Below are positions 35,130-44,463 of a stretch of 64,000 nucleotides of DNA, piece by piece. Position numbers and translations under genes: made by a program. The DNA is from CAVUCE01 sp963739985 (lineage in GTDB: Bacteria; Bacteroidota; Ignavibacteria; Ignavibacteriales; Ignavibacteriaceae). Location: positions 558,001 through 622,000 of the forward strand of contig CAVUCE010000022.1 in the NCBI GenBank assembly GCA_963739985.1. The letters are read 5' to 3'. The notes under the pieces were generated by a model that was given only the letters and a program-made list of their open reading frames with translations, did no database searches and had not been told where the DNA came from. Numbering within the stretch: position 1 is the first letter of the stretch; each line of letters starts with the position of its first letter.

Positions 35130-35631
35130 CGTAAAACTCTTCTCCCGGCTTTAGTACCATAATTTTATTGTTGGGATCAAAACTCTCAACAATTTCCTTA
35201 ATCGCCGGAAGCAGTATTTCCCCACCATTTACGAGTTCTATAACATAAACGTCATTAGCAGGATATTTTAGAACATCAACAATCTTTCCAAATTCAAGAT
35301 TGTTTCTAAAAATTTTGCTTCCTATAAGATCATGAACAAAAAAGTGATCCTTAGGAAGCTTAATTAAATTTTCTTCATCAACAAAAATTTCTTTGCCAAC
35401 TAAGATGGAAACATCACTTTCAGAATCAAAGTTTTTAAACTTCAACGTTAAAAAGTTTTTGTGTTTCTTCACATAGTCAATTGTGAATTCTTTTTTATCA
35501 CCGAAGAAATCAATGTAAATGTTCTTCAGATCGAAAAATCTTTCGGGAAAATCGGAATAAGAATTAATTCTTAAATAACCTTCCTTTCCGAAAGCAGACA
35601 CAATTTTGGCAATAAGAAAAAAATTGTTCAC
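35113..35631 (-). CDS. rimM: 16S rRNA processing/ribosome maturation factor RimM
   Basis: A 172-residue assembly factor for the 30S head that contacts S19. The N-terminal IAKIVSAFGKEGYLRINSYSDFPERF is the RimM barrel signature; a PRC-barrel domain follows from about residue 92 (FFVHDLIGSKIF... VYVIELVNGGEILLPAIKEIV). The C-terminus is Asp-rich because it is read out of the overlapping trmD start. It stands 16 bases beyond the khpA stop. Confidence 0.93.
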   Translation of the reverse strand: MNNFFLIAKIVSAFGKEGYLRINSYSDFPERFFDLKNIYIDFFGDKKEFTIDYVKKHKNFLTLKFKNFDSESDVSILVGKEIFVDEENLIKLPKDHFFVHDLIGSKIFRNNLEFGKIVDVLKYPANDVYVIELVNGGEILLPAIKEIVESFDPNNKIMVLKPGEEFYDDDEN

Positions 35632-35647
35632 AAAAAAGAATAGACCT

Positions 35648-35881
35648 TTAGTCTAATATTTCTAAAATAGCTCTCTTACCTTCTTTAGCCGCAATTGCGG
35701 TTAACAAAGTACGCATTGCCTGAGCAGTTTTTCCTTGCTTTCCGATGACTTTACCCACATCATCGGCTTGTACTTTAAGAGAAAGTACAATTTTGTTCTC
35801 CTCAGGATTTTTTTCCTCGATAACAACACTATCAGGATTATCCACCAAGTGTTTTGCGATAAATTCGATGAATTCTTTCAT
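35648..35881 (-). CDS. khpA: KH-domain RNA-binding protein KhpA
   Basis: A 77-residue single KH domain. The RNA-binding loop reads VGKVIGKQGKTAQAMRTLL (G-x-x-G within GKQG), preceded by a short beta-rich region. KhpA forms a complex with KhpB/Jag in several phyla, affecting cell-wall synthesis and sRNA binding. The location between rpsP and rimM is the conserved one. AGGAGGC lies upstream of the ATG. Confidence 0.93.
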   Translation of the reverse strand: MKEFIEFIAKHLVDNPDSVVIEEKNPEENKIVLSLKVQADDVGKVIGKQGKTAQAMRTLLTAIAAKEGKRAILEILD

Positions 35882-35962
35882 AGAAAGAAGCCTCCTATAT
35901 TAGAGTAAGGGAGCTTTAGAAATAATGTACAGAGAGAAAAGACCTATAAAAAGAAATTTAAA

Positions 35963-36439
35963 TTAAGCTTCTTTTTCTTCGGTATTCTCATCAGAAGCAG
36001 CGCCCTTTACTTCTGCTGTACCTGTTTCAATATTTTCTACTTCTTCGGCCTTTTCTTCTGAAACGACTTCATTCTCAACCTTATTAGTAGAAGCAGTGCT
36101 CTTACTTTTCGTCTTAGCCTCGTTCAGCTTTTGCCAGTTCTCTATTTCGGCCTGTATTTTCTCTTCAGAAAGGCCTTTTTTAATTAGCTCTCTCTTTAAG
36201 ATAATGCCTTTCTTACTCAACAAACTTTTTACGGTATCAGTAGGCTGTGCACCGGCATTTAGCCAATACATTGCTCTATCTTCTTTTATGTCAATTGTAG
36301 AAGGATCGGTTAAAGGATTATATGAACCGATAGCTTCTAAAAATTTACCATCACGAGGAGATCTTGAATCAGCAGCTACAACTTTATAAATTGGTTGCTT
36401 CTTCTTTCCAAGTCTTCGTAATCTTAACTTTACAGCCAA
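35963..36439 (-). CDS. rpsP: 30S ribosomal protein S16 with acidic C-terminal extension
   Basis: A 158-residue S16. The first 80 or so residues are the conserved domain ([40 protein letters not shown] and [11 protein letters not shown], split here for length). Residues from about 105 on form an Ala/Glu/Ser-rich low-complexity tail ending EKEA, common among this phylum's S16 and probably disordered. It follows ffh by 32 bases and precedes khpA. Confidence 0.95.
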   Translation of the reverse strand: MAVKLRLRRLGKKKQPIYKVVAADSRSPRDGKFLEAIGSYNPLTDPSTIDIKEDRAMYWLNAGAQPTDTVKSLLSKKGIILKRELIKKGLSEEKIQAEIENWQKLNEAKTKSKSTASTNKVENEVVSEEKAEEVENIETGTAEVKGAASDENTEEKEA

Positions 36440-36471
36440 GTTATTTGAACCTCCAGATATTTATCATTATA

Positions 36472-37794
36472 TCAATTAAATTTAAAATTATTCAACGAAT
36501 TGCCAAATCCCTTTTTACTGAACCGGCTCATCATTTTTTGCATTTCGCCAAACTGCTTGATTAAACGGTTTACATCTTGAATTGATGTTCCACTTCCTCT
36601 TGCAATTCTTTTACGACGTCCTCCATTGAGGATTTTGGGTGATTCTCTCTCTTTCAAAGTCATAGAATTTATTATAGCTTCAACTTTTACGAGAGCATTA
36701 TCATCAATTTGAGTATTTTTTATCTGAGAACTAAGCCCAGGAATCATTCCCAAAATGGATGATAAAGAACCCATTTTCTTAATTGCTTTAATTTGCTTAA
36801 GAAAATCATTAAAATCAAATTTATTTTTCCTTAATTTTTCTTCAAGCTTGTCAGCTTCTAGCTCATCAAAGTTCATTTGAGCTTTTTCAACTAAGGAAAC
36901 TATGTCACCTTTGCCTAAAATTCTAGATGCTAAACGATCAGGATAAAAAGCTTCTAAAGCATCAAGTTTTTCTCCGTTACTTATAAACTTAATCGGTTTG
37001 CCTACTACGGAACGTATTGAGAGCGCCGCTCCGCCTCTGGCATCACCGTCTAACTTTGTTAGCACAATTCCGTCGTAATTTACTTTTTCATTAAAAGCTT
37101 TAGCGGAATTTACAGCATCTTGCCCGGTCATTGAATCAACCACAAAAAGAGTATCGGTTGGTTTTACCAGGTTTTTTATATCGGCTACTTCAGTCATCAT
37201 TTCTTCATCCACATGAAGACGACCGGCTGTATCTACAATTACGGTATCAAAATTATTTTGTTTAGCATAAGCCATTCCCTCTGAAACGACTTTTCTTGCA
37301 TTTTTTTCTTCAAGAGAAAATACCGGAACTTCTATTTGAGTTCCTAAAAGTTTCAACTGCTCAATAGCTGCCGGTCTATAAATATCGGCTGCAACAAGTA
37401 AAACATTTCTATTTTTACTCTTAAGCGATTTGGCAAGTTTTCCGCTAAAGGTAGTTTTACCTGATCCTTGTAATCCAACTATTAAAATAGCTGTAATACC
37501 GGAACCGTTTAGTTTAAGTTCGCTTGCATTTCCGCCAAGGAGTTGAGTTAACTCATCATTAATAATTTTTGTTATTAATTGTCCCGGAGTAATTGAAGCA
37601 ATAACTTCTTCACCTAAAGCTTTTTCAGAGACTTGGTTTATGAAGTCCTTAGCAACTTTATAATTAACATCAGCATCTAAAAGAACTCTTCGAATTTCCC
37701 TTAAAGTATCAGAGATATTTTGTTCTGTAAGCCTTCCCTGACCTCTAACTTTTTTAAGAGCAGTTTCTAATTTAAGAGATAATTCATCTAACAT
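36472..37794 (-). CDS. ffh: Signal recognition particle protein Ffh
   Basis: A 440-residue SRP54 GTPase that targets membrane proteins with 4.5S RNA and FtsY. An N-terminal four-helix bundle is followed by the GTPase domain with GLQGSGKTTFSGKLA (about residues 107-121), ADIYRPAAIEQL, DTAGRLHVDEEM (about 188-199) and TKLDGDARGGAALS, then a Met-rich M domain with RKRIARGSGTSIQDVNRLIKQF binding SRP RNA. It is the first gene of the translation cluster, downstream of atpG with a 54-base gap. Confidence 0.97.
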   Translation of the reverse strand: MLDELSLKLETALKKVRGQGRLTEQNISDTLREIRRVLLDADVNYKVAKDFINQVSEKALGEEVIASITPGQLITKIINDELTQLLGGNASELKLNGSGITAILIVGLQGSGKTTFSGKLAKSLKSKNRNVLLVAADIYRPAAIEQLKLLGTQIEVPVFSLEEKNARKVVSEGMAYAKQNNFDTVIVDTAGRLHVDEEMMTEVADIKNLVKPTDTLFVVDSMTGQDAVNSAKAFNEKVNYDGIVLTKLDGDARGGAALSIRSVVGKPIKFISNGEKLDALEAFYPDRLASRILGKGDIVSLVEKAQMNFDELEADKLEEKLRKNKFDFNDFLKQIKAIKKMGSLSSILGMIPGLSSQIKNTQIDDNALVKVEAIINSMTLKERESPKILNGGRRKRIARGSGTSIQDVNRLIKQFGEMQKMMSRFSKKGFGNSLNNFKFN

Positions 37795-37848
37795 TTTATA
37801 TCAAAACTTTCCTAATCAAATTCCGTATAATTAACATAAAAGCTAAAA

Positions 37849-38724
37849 TCAACCGGCTTTAAGGGCGTTTGCGCCGGATACGATTTCTAAAATTTCTTTA
37901 GTAATTGCAGCTTGTCGTTCTTTATTATATTTCAACTGTAAAGTTCTAATCATTTCTTTGGCATTAGTTGTAGCATTATCCATCGCAGTCATTTTTGCTC
38001 CGAGTTCTGCTGCGTTCGATTCGAGCAGAGCCCTCCATAATTGAGCCTTTAAATGTTTAGGCAAAAGATAATTAAGAATTGATTTCTGATCCGGTTCAAA
38101 AATATAATCGGAAAAGACTTCATCATGCTCATCATTTTTTACAACCGGAATTGGAAGATATTCAGTAACAACAATTTTTTGCTGAATTATTGATTTAAAT
38201 TCATTATAAATAACAATTACTTTATCGTAAACTTCAGTTAAATAACCATCAATAACTTCATTGGCAATTTCAAGTGCATCTTCATACTTTAGTGAACTAA
38301 ACAAACCAATCTTTGATCCGACAACATTATAATCGCGTTTTCCAAAAAAGTCATTTCCTTTTTTCCCGACACAAAAAAGATGAGCTGCTATGTTTTTAGA
38401 AACTAATTTTTCGTTGATATAATTAGTTGCTTCTTTAATCAAATTTGTATTGAAAGCGCCGCAAAGGCCTCTATCAGCAGTTATAATAACAACAGCTACA
38501 TTTTTAACTTCTCGCGGCGTGATAAATTCGTTATTTGCAATATCGTCATCAGTAACCAAATGCGAAATCATTGTAGAAATTTTTGTAGCATAAGGACGAG
38601 CGTTAAGAACATTTTCTTGAGCTCTTCTTAACTTAGCAGCAGCCACCATTTTCATAGCTTTTGTAATCTGCTGAGTATCCCGAACGCCTTTAATTCGTCT
38701 TTTTATATCTCTTAATGTAGCCAT
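37849..38724 (-). CDS. atpG: F1-ATPase gamma subunit
   Basis: A 291-residue central stalk subunit. The N-terminal helix MATLRDIKRRIKGVRDTQQITKAMKMVAAAKLRRAQ and the C-terminal helix ALESNAAELGAKMTAMDNATTNA form the coiled coil that rotates inside alpha3beta3. Length normal. It is last in the atp cluster; atpD and atpC, which often follow it, are absent here. Confidence 0.97.
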   Translation of the reverse strand: MATLRDIKRRIKGVRDTQQITKAMKMVAAAKLRRAQENVLNARPYATKISTMISHLVTDDDIANNEFITPREVKNVAVVIITADRGLCGAFNTNLIKEATNYINEKLVSKNIAAHLFCVGKKGNDFFGKRDYNVVGSKIGLFSSLKYEDALEIANEVIDGYLTEVYDKVIVIYNEFKSIIQQKIVVTEYLPIPVVKNDEHDEVFSDYIFEPDQKSILNYLLPKHLKAQLWRALLESNAAELGAKMTAMDNATTNAKEMIRTLQLKYNKERQAAITKEILEIVSGANALKAG

Positions 38725-38742
38725 AATTAAATGATTTTTGCT

Positions 38743-40293
38743 TTAAGAATTAGCTTTAAATACGCCCATCATTTCTGAAGCAGCTTTTTTAATATCTGAA
38801 ACAACTTCATCAGTAAGTTGCTTCTCTTTTTTAATCGTATCGAATACTTGAGGATAATTTACCTCAATAAATTCTAATATTTCCTTTTCAAATCTTTTAA
38901 CTTCATGAACAGGAATTTCATCCATCATTCCGTTAGTGCCTAAATAAATACTAACAACTTGTTTTTCAACAGGGATAGGAGAATATTGACCCTGTTTAAG
39001 TAACTCAACTAACCTAGCACCCTTAGCTAAAGTTCTTTTTGTAGCTTTATCCAGGTCGGAACCAAATTTTGCAAACGCTTCTAGCTCACGATATTGAGCA
39101 AGATCAAGCTTCAAACTACCCGCAACTTTTTTCATTGCTTTAATTTGAGCGCTACCGCCAACACGTGAAACCGAAATACCAACGTTGATTGCCGGTCTAA
39201 CACCAGCGTTAAATAAGTTTGATTCCAAGTAAATCTGTCCGTCGGTAATAGAAATAACGTTAGTAGGAATATATGCAGAAACGTCGCCTTGTTGAGTTTC
39301 AATAATTGGAAGCGCAGTTAAACTACCGCCGCCCAATTCATCATTTAACTTTGAAGCTCTTTCCAACAATCTTGAATGGAGATAGAATACATCACCAGGA
39401 TAAGCTTCACGTCCCGGAGGGCGTTTCAACAAAAGAGATAGCTCACGATATGCAGCAGCTTGTTTTGAAAGATCATCAAAAACAACTAAAGCATGTTTCC
39501 CGTTATCTCTAAAAAATTCACCTAAAGTTGCACCGGAATAAGGAGCGATAAATTGAAGCGGGGCAGGATCAGAAGCTGCGGCAGTGATTACTGTCGTGAA
39601 ATCCATTGCGCCATGCTCTCGCAACTTATTAACAACTTGAGCAACGGTTGAGCTTTTCTGTCCTATAGCAACATAAATACAATAAACCGGCTGAACGCCA
39701 GACTTTTTAGCTTCTTCAGTATGTGTAAATTTTTGGTTAATGATAGCATCTACGGCAACAGCTGTTTTACCGGTTTGTCTATCACCAATAATCAACTCCC
39801 TCTGTCCACGTCCGATAGGAATCATTGCATCGACAGCAGTAATACCAGTTTGCAGTGGTTCTTTTACAGATTGACGTTGAATAACGCCAAGAGCTTTTCT
39901 TTCAATAGGCAAGAATTTTTCAGTATTGATTGCTCCCTTACCGTCTATTGGTATACCGAGCGGAGTAATAACTCTGCCAAGCATTTCATTTCCAACCGGC
40001 AAAGAAGCGACACGTTTCGTTCTTTTAACAGTATCACCCTCTTTAATTAAGGTAGTGTCTCCAAAAAGTACGCAACCAACACTATCTTCTTCAAGATTAA
40101 GTACCATTCCGAAAACATCATTCGGGAACTCAACCAATTCACTTGCCATAACTTTAGAAAGACCGTAAACTCTAGCAATACCGTCACCAACTTGAAGAAC
40201 GGTTCCAACATCATAAATATCAACTTCGCTCTCATAGCCTGATAATTGTTTTCTTAGTATCGCAGATATTTCATCTGGTCTAATTTCAGCCAT
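38743..40293 (-). CDS. atpA: F1-ATPase alpha subunit
   Basis: A 516-residue nucleotide-binding subunit. Walker [16 protein letters not shown] (about residues 169-183), the [29 protein letters not shown] block, and the arginine-finger region [15 protein letters not shown] (about 370-385) are complete. Its closest neighbours are atpH (upstream, 27 bases) and atpG (downstream, 18 bases). Confidence 0.98.
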   Translation of the reverse strand: MAEIRPDEISAILRKQLSGYESEVDIYDVGTVLQVGDGIARVYGLSKVMASELVEFPNDVFGMVLNLEEDSVGCVLFGDTTLIKEGDTVKRTKRVASLPVGNEMLGRVITPLGIPIDGKGAINTEKFLPIERKALGVIQRQSVKEPLQTGITAVDAMIPIGRGQRELIIGDRQTGKTAVAVDAIINQKFTHTEEAKKSGVQPVYCIYVAIGQKSSTVAQVVNKLREHGAMDFTTVITAAASDPAPLQFIAPYSGATLGEFFRDNGKHALVVFDDLSKQAAAYRELSLLLKRPPGREAYPGDVFYLHSRLLERASKLNDELGGGSLTALPIIETQQGDVSAYIPTNVISITDGQIYLESNLFNAGVRPAINVGISVSRVGGSAQIKAMKKVAGSLKLDLAQYRELEAFAKFGSDLDKATKRTLAKGARLVELLKQGQYSPIPVEKQVVSIYLGTNGMMDEIPVHEVKRFEKEILEFIEVNYPQVFDTIKKEKQLTDEVVSDIKKAASEMMGVFKANS

Positions 40294-40320
40294 TATAATT
40301 TTCCTTCTTAAATTCTCTTT

Positions 40321-40875
40321 TTAATTTAACGAAGCTCCGCCTTCTAAAAATTGCTTCTTTAATAATTCAAGTTGATGCTTAAGCGAAGCATCAAACACTG
40401 TATCTCCTACTTTAGCTATGAAACCACCGACTATTGTAGTATCGAGAGTAAAATTAAATCTTACTTGCTTCTTAAGATATTTTTCTAAATTGTTTTTAAG
40501 CGTTTCAGTTTGCACCTCAGTAAACTCAAAAGCTGTTCTTACATCAACGTTAACAATACCTAAATGTTCATCTCTTAGCGAAATAAACCTATTTAAAATA
40601 CTAAGAAGAAATTCCTCTCTTCCCTTTTCAAGAACAAAACTTAAAAATCGTAAAGTATCTGCGCCAATTCTTGTTTTGAAAATTTCTTCAAGTACTGTGA
40701 GCTTTACGTCTTGTTTGATAATAGGATTTTCCAGCATTCTTTCTAACTGAGGATTATCAGTAAGCGTAGATGCTATTAATTCTACATCTAAAAAGGTAGA
40801 GTCTAAATTTTTCTTTTCAATTGAAGTATCAAGCAAAGAAGAAGCATATCTAAACGAAACGTTATATTCACTCAT
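40321..40875 (-). CDS. atpH: F1-ATPase delta subunit
   Basis: A 184-residue peripheral-stalk subunit (OSCP homologue). The N-terminal helical bundle begins VSFRYASSLLDTS, and the C-terminal part contains the family motif LDTTIVGGFIAKVGDTVFDASLKHQL (about residues 145-170). It starts one base after the atpF stop, so the two are coupled. Confidence 0.95.
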   Translation of the reverse strand: MSEYNVSFRYASSLLDTSIEKKNLDSTFLDVELIASTLTDNPQLERMLENPIIKQDVKLTVLEEIFKTRIGADTLRFLSFVLEKGREEFLLSILNRFISLRDEHLGIVNVDVRTAFEFTEVQTETLKNNLEKYLKKQVRFNFTLDTTIVGGFIAKVGDTVFDASLKHQLELLKKQFLEGGASLN

Positions 40876-40876
40876 A

Positions 40877-41419
40877 TTAATTTTTTGTTATTTCATCTAA
40901 ATATTTATCAACTAATTTCTTTTGACGATCTTTATTGAGACTTTCGTTCAAGATTTTTTCTGCAGCCATAACAGCAATTTCAGCAACTTGAGTTTTAAGT
41001 TCAGAAAAAGCAGCTTGTTTCTGTCTGTCAATTTCAACAGATGCGTCTGCAACCAACTTTTTAGCTTGCTCTCTGCTTTCCGCAATAATCTGATCTTTCA
41101 TCTTTTCAGCATATTCGCGGCTCTGACCAATAATCTTTTTAGATTCTTCCTCAGCTTTTGCAAGGCTAGCTTGATTTTGCTCAAGTACCTTTCTAGCTTC
41201 TTCTTGAGCTACTTCTGCTTTTTCAAGAGACTCTTTAATAGCAGCCTCTCTTTGATCCAGCGCGGTTAAAATAGGTTTCCAGGCAATCTTTTTAAGAACG
41301 AGTAATAAAGCAACAAACGTTATAATCGTCCAAAAAATAACTCCCGGATTAACATCAATTAAACTGCCGCCACCTTCAGAAGCTAACGCGATAACTGATA
41401 AACTGAAACCGGTAAGCAT
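40877..41419 (-). CDS. atpF: Fo-ATPase b subunit
   Basis: A 180-residue stator subunit. One N-terminal membrane helix ([27 protein letters not shown], about residues 24-50) is followed by a long charged helix rich in Glu, Ala and Lys (about 60-165) that forms the dimeric right-handed coiled coil. The [15 protein letters not shown] junction is typical. Only one b gene is visible in the cluster. Confidence 0.95.
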   Translation of the reverse strand: MLTGFSLSVIALASEGGGSLIDVNPGVIFWTIITFVALLLVLKKIAWKPILTALDQREAAIKESLEKAEVAQEEARKVLEQNQASLAKAEEESKKIIGQSREYAEKMKDQIIAESREQAKKLVADASVEIDRQKQAAFSELKTQVAEIAVMAAEKILNESLNKDRQKKLVDKYLDEITKN

Positions 41420-41481
41420 AATTTCTTATTCCTTTTTAATTTTAAATATGCAGAAAGTATTCCTGCGTATTCTAATTTGAA

Positions 41482-41706
41482 TTATACAGCTTTAAATGCT
41501 AATAAAATACAAATAACAAGTCCGAAGAATGCAATACCTTCAATAAGTGCTGCGGCAATAATCATTGCGGTTCTGATAGGAGCAACTGCTTCCGGTTGTC
41601 TTCCCATAGCTTCAAGAGCAGAAGCTGCAAGTTTACCGATACCTAAAGCTGCACCAATTACTACTAATCCTGCACCAATACCGGCGCTCAACCAACCTAA
41701 ATCCAT
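41482..41706 (-). CDS. atpE: Fo-ATPase c subunit
   Basis: A 74-residue two-helix proteolipid from the ATG at 41704-41706, chosen because AAGGAG lies 7 bases before it; in-frame codons upstream give an unlikely polar extension. Helix 1 has GAALGIGKLAASALEAMGRQPE with the conserved RQP loop; helix 2 has AALIEGIAFFGLVICILL with the ion-binding Glu. Lack of the Gln and of the Ser/Thr after Glu used for Na+ suggests proton coupling (inference from established ring structures). Confidence 0.95.
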   Translation of the reverse strand: MDLGWLSAGIGAGLVVIGAALGIGKLAASALEAMGRQPEAVAPIRTAMIIAAALIEGIAFFGLVICILLAFKAV

Positions 41707-41751
41707 TTCTATCTCCTTAATTATTTTTTTGTTGTTATTATAAATCAATTA

Positions 41752-42600
41752 TTAATGATCTGCGTGACTAGCCATTCCTATGAATAAGGCAGTCAGCATA
41801 GTAAAAATATAAGCTTGAATTAAAGCAACTAAAATTTCAAGCAATTCTATAAACAAAGCAAATAAAACGGAAACCGGTGCCACATAGATTGTGTGCATAA
41901 TGAATATTAAACCGAGTAATGAGAAGATTACAATGTGTCCGGCAATCATGTTTGCAAAAAGACGAATACACAGTGCGAATGGTTTTGTGAATAATCCCAA
42001 GATCTCAAGTGGGACAATAATTGGTACAATCCATCCTGGCATACCGCCCGGAACAAGATTCTTAAAATATTTGATCACACCGTTGGTTCTCATTCCGCCA
42101 TATTGCGTAGCAATAAAAGATATTCCGGCAAGTGCAGCTGTTACAGCAATATTTCCGGTTATTGTAACGGAATAAGGTATCAATCCGAATAAATTACTTA
42201 ATAATATAAAAAAGAACAGAGTAAGCATATAAGGCATATAGATTTCGTAACCATGACCTATAGCCGGCTTAACTATTTCGTCTCTAACAAAAACAATAAA
42301 GACTTCTATAAAATTAGCAAAACCCTTGGGAACAAGTGATTTTTTGTAACTCTTTGCAGCAACTAGAGCAATAATAATTAAGATTGCCGCAACCACCCAC
42401 ATAAAAAAAACATGTTTTGTAATTGATAAATCAATTCCGAACAAATGAAATTGTGGCAAATGTAACTCAAAAAACGGTAATTCAACTGTGTGAGCATCTA
42501 AAACATGATGCATAATCCAACTTGGATCGCTGTTGCTCATACTTTCTGCTGCTTTTTTTAGCGTATCCGCTACTGCCTGCCCTGTTGAGTTAAATAACAT
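41752..42600 (-). CDS. atpB: Fo-ATPase a subunit
   Basis: A 282-residue membrane subunit forming the half channels. The essential Arg appears in FALCIRLFANMIAGH (about residues 209-223), and ALIQAYIFTMLTALFIGMA forms the last helix. A periplasmic N-terminal extension with several His and Asp residues (about 20-60) precedes the first helix, as in other Bacteroidota/Chlorobi. It lies 45 bases upstream of atpE, and the small membrane protein gene precedes it by 5 bases. Confidence 0.96.
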   Translation of the reverse strand: MLFNSTGQAVADTLKKAAESMSNSDPSWIMHHVLDAHTVELPFFELHLPQFHLFGIDLSITKHVFFMWVVAAILIIIALVAAKSYKKSLVPKGFANFIEVFIVFVRDEIVKPAIGHGYEIYMPYMLTLFFFILLSNLFGLIPYSVTITGNIAVTAALAGISFIATQYGGMRTNGVIKYFKNLVPGGMPGWIVPIIVPLEILGLFTKPFALCIRLFANMIAGHIVIFSLLGLIFIMHTIYVAPVSVLFALFIELLEILVALIQAYIFTMLTALFIGMASHADH

Positions 42601-42605
42601 AAATT

Positions 42606-42986
42606 CTACGAATTTTTATCAAAATTTAAGTAAATGATCTCTATTATTAAGTATAAAACGTAAAAAAAGAAGATTACAAATATAAAACTAATATCACTGA
42701 ATTCCAAAAATTTTAGGGACAAGAAAATTAGAAATAATACAAAAAAAAGCCTTAACGACATTCCACCGAAGACAATACGAAACAATACATTAGGCGGTTT
42801 ATTTCTACTAATATTTATAAAAAATATTCCTAAAGAAAAATTGGCAGTTGTAATAAATGCGGCTGCTAAAAATGCCTTGTAAAATTCAGAAGGCAGAAGT
42901 CCTTTCCACCAAAAAATAGTAAGAATCAGAAACACGCCTCCAATGATGGAGAACAGAATACCAAACAATTTTTGTGAAAATGTCAT
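42606..42986 (-). CDS. Small membrane protein, AtpI-like position
   Basis: A 126-residue protein with four hydrophobic segments (about residues 10-28, 38-58, 70-92 and 95-118). Its position between atpZ and atpB is that of AtpI/UncI-type assembly factors for the c ring, but sequence similarity to AtpI is not obvious by eye. Its ATG overlaps the atpZ stop by 4 bases. A role in ATP synthase assembly or Mg2+ handling is inference from position. Confidence 0.65.
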   Translation of the reverse strand: MTFSQKLFGILFSIIGGVFLILTIFWWKGLLPSEFYKAFLAAAFITTANFSLGIFFINISRNKPPNVLFRIVFGGMSLRLFFVLFLIFLSLKFLEFSDISFIFVIFFFYVLYLIIEIIYLNFDKNS

Positions 42987-43204
42987 TTATCGGATTTTAA
43001 TACTGATTTTATAAAATTATACATTCCCCCAATTACCCCTATAAAAGAGAAAACAACCGTAAGTGTGGGAGTTGTTTCAAATTTTTTATCCAACCAATAG
43101 CCAAGAAAAACCATAGCTACAACAGTAAAAGATAATTGACTTCCAAGAGCTAAATAATTTGCCCAGCTATTATCGGAATCATCTTTTTTTAATTTATTCA
43201 GCAT
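42983..43204 (-). CDS. AtpZ/AtpI family protein
   Basis: A 73-residue protein with two hydrophobic helices: YLALGSQLSFTVVAMVFLGYWLDKKF, then TLTVVFSFIGVIGGMYNFIK. The G-Y-W-L-D-x-K-F motif between the helices is typical of AtpZ, which with AtpI forms a Mg2+/Ca2+ transporter or c-ring assembly factor in other bacteria. It overlaps bactofilin by 11 bases and the next small membrane gene by 4 bases, so the coupling runs from the envelope genes into the ATP synthase cluster. Confidence 0.85.
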   Translation of the reverse strand: MLNKLKKDDSDNSWANYLALGSQLSFTVVAMVFLGYWLDKKFETTPTLTVVFSFIGVIGGMYNFIKSVLKSDK

Positions 43205-43589
43205 TTCTATTATCTACATGCGGAACCACTACAGTTTTGTTTTCTGCAGAACTCATTTTACTGCTGCCGTCAAATTTTGCGCCTGCCTGAATTTCCAAAA
43301 CCTTCGTAATTAGATCTCCTTTTAAAGAAGAATCGCTCTCCAAAACTACTTTAGAGTCGGCATTAACAACACCAATAATTGTACCTCCAACTGTTACCGC
43401 GTTTGCAAATACTTCGCCTTCAATAATTCCGCTTTCGCCAACAGTAACGTTGCCTTTTGCTTTCACATTACCCTTTATTGTTCCGTCGATTCTAACATTA
43501 CCGTTGCTTTCCAATTTGCCTTCAACAACAACTCCGGCACCAATAATGGTAACGACGTCGTTTCCTGTGATTTCTTGTTTCGATTTCAA
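43194..43589 (-). CDS. Bactofilin
   Basis: A 131-residue polymer-forming cytoskeletal protein. The core is a right-handed beta-helix read from repeats such as GVVVEGKLESNGNVRIDGTI, GNVKAKGNVTVGESGIIEGEV and NAVTVGGTIIGVVNADSKVV, flanked by short disordered tails. Bactofilins polymerise without nucleotide and often position peptidoglycan enzymes. The M23 peptidase gene ends 16 bases upstream in the same operon, the known pairing in several bacteria. Confidence 0.93.
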   Translation of the reverse strand: MKSKQEITGNDVVTIIGAGVVVEGKLESNGNVRIDGTIKGNVKAKGNVTVGESGIIEGEVFANAVTVGGTIIGVVNADSKVVLESDSSLKGDLITKVLEIQAGAKFDGSSKMSSAENKTVVVPHVDNRNAE

Positions 43590-43605
43590 TTAAAAAATCT
43601 CCCTA

Positions 43606-44463
43606 TTAATAATTAACAAATACTTTCTTTGGATCAATCGGTTTCCCGTTTTTCCAAACCTCAAAGTGAAGATGCGGACCGGTTGATTTTTCGCCTGAAT
43701 TTCCGGTCAGTGCTATTACTTCGCCTTGAATTACTTCATCCCTCACCTTTTTTAACAAAACCGAACAATGTTTATAAACTGTAATATAATCATCAGGATT
43801 CACAACTATTATCATATTTCCATCATTTATTGTAAATCCCGAAAATACAACGTAACCACTTGCCGCCGCGTATACAGGAGTTCCGGATTTAACAACAAAA
43901 TCAACTCCAAAATGTCCGTTTTCAGGATTAAATCCGCGACTAACAAAACCATTAACAGGTTTAGAAAAAAGAAGCTCCTGCCGGTTGTCTTTTTTATTCT
44001 GGTCACCCTCACCAGAAAATAACTTCTTGACAATAAAAAAAAGATTTCCGCCGGAGTTTTGATATATGTTTGTTTCACTGGTATCTACCAATTTAGAGAG
44101 CGAATCAGCTAATGTAGAATCACCCATAACAATTGCATCTTTTAACTGAAGATTAGTAGATTTTAAATTATCAAGTTCTCTGCCAAGGAACAACATGCGA
44201 TTGTTCAATTCTTTAATTTTTTCCATATCAGAGCGAGTTAAACCACTACTTCCGGGAAAAATTAAATTACCTAATGGAGTAATCGAAAAGATAATGAATC
44301 CCAATAAAGCAATAATGACCGTATATGCAGCAACAATAGTAAAAACTTTACCAACATTAAATTTATGAGTTTTAGCTTCACCACCAACACCATCAGGTAA
44401 AATAATTATTGAGAAACTTTTCAGTTTTTTAAGCTTAAAGTAATTTAGGAGTTTATTACTCAT
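43606..44463 (-). CDS. M23 family peptidoglycan endopeptidase
   Basis: A 285-residue protein with one membrane helix (about residues 33-53), a coiled-coil segment (about 75-115) and a C-terminal LytM/M23 domain. Zinc ligands appear in GHFGVDFV (H and D, about 182-189) and GPHLHFEVWKNGKPIDP (HxH, about 263-279), with TVYKHCS in between. The catalytic set is complete, so it should be an active endopeptidase. It is immediately adjacent to the tsaC-like gene and 16 bases from bactofilin. Confidence 0.92.
   Translation of the reverse strand: MSNKLLNYFKLKKLKSFSIIILPDGVGGEAKTHKFNVGKVFTIVAAYTVIIALLGFIIFSITPLGNLIFPGSSGLTRSDMEKIKELNNRMLFLGRELDNLKSTNLQLKDAIVMGDSTLADSLSKLVDTSETNIYQNSGGNLFFIVKKLFSGEGDQNKKDNRQELLFSKPVNGFVSRGFNPENGHFGVDFVVKSGTPVYAAASGYVVFSGFTINDGNMIIVVNPDDYITVYKHCSVLLKKVRDEVIQGEVIALTGNSGEKSTGPHLHFEVWKNGKPIDPKKVFVNY

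Noticed and set aside
39306..41269. Plus-strand ORFs opposite the atpA, atpH and atpF genes
   Set aside because: They are antisense shadows of strongly conserved ATP synthase genes, with no ribosome sites or family features.
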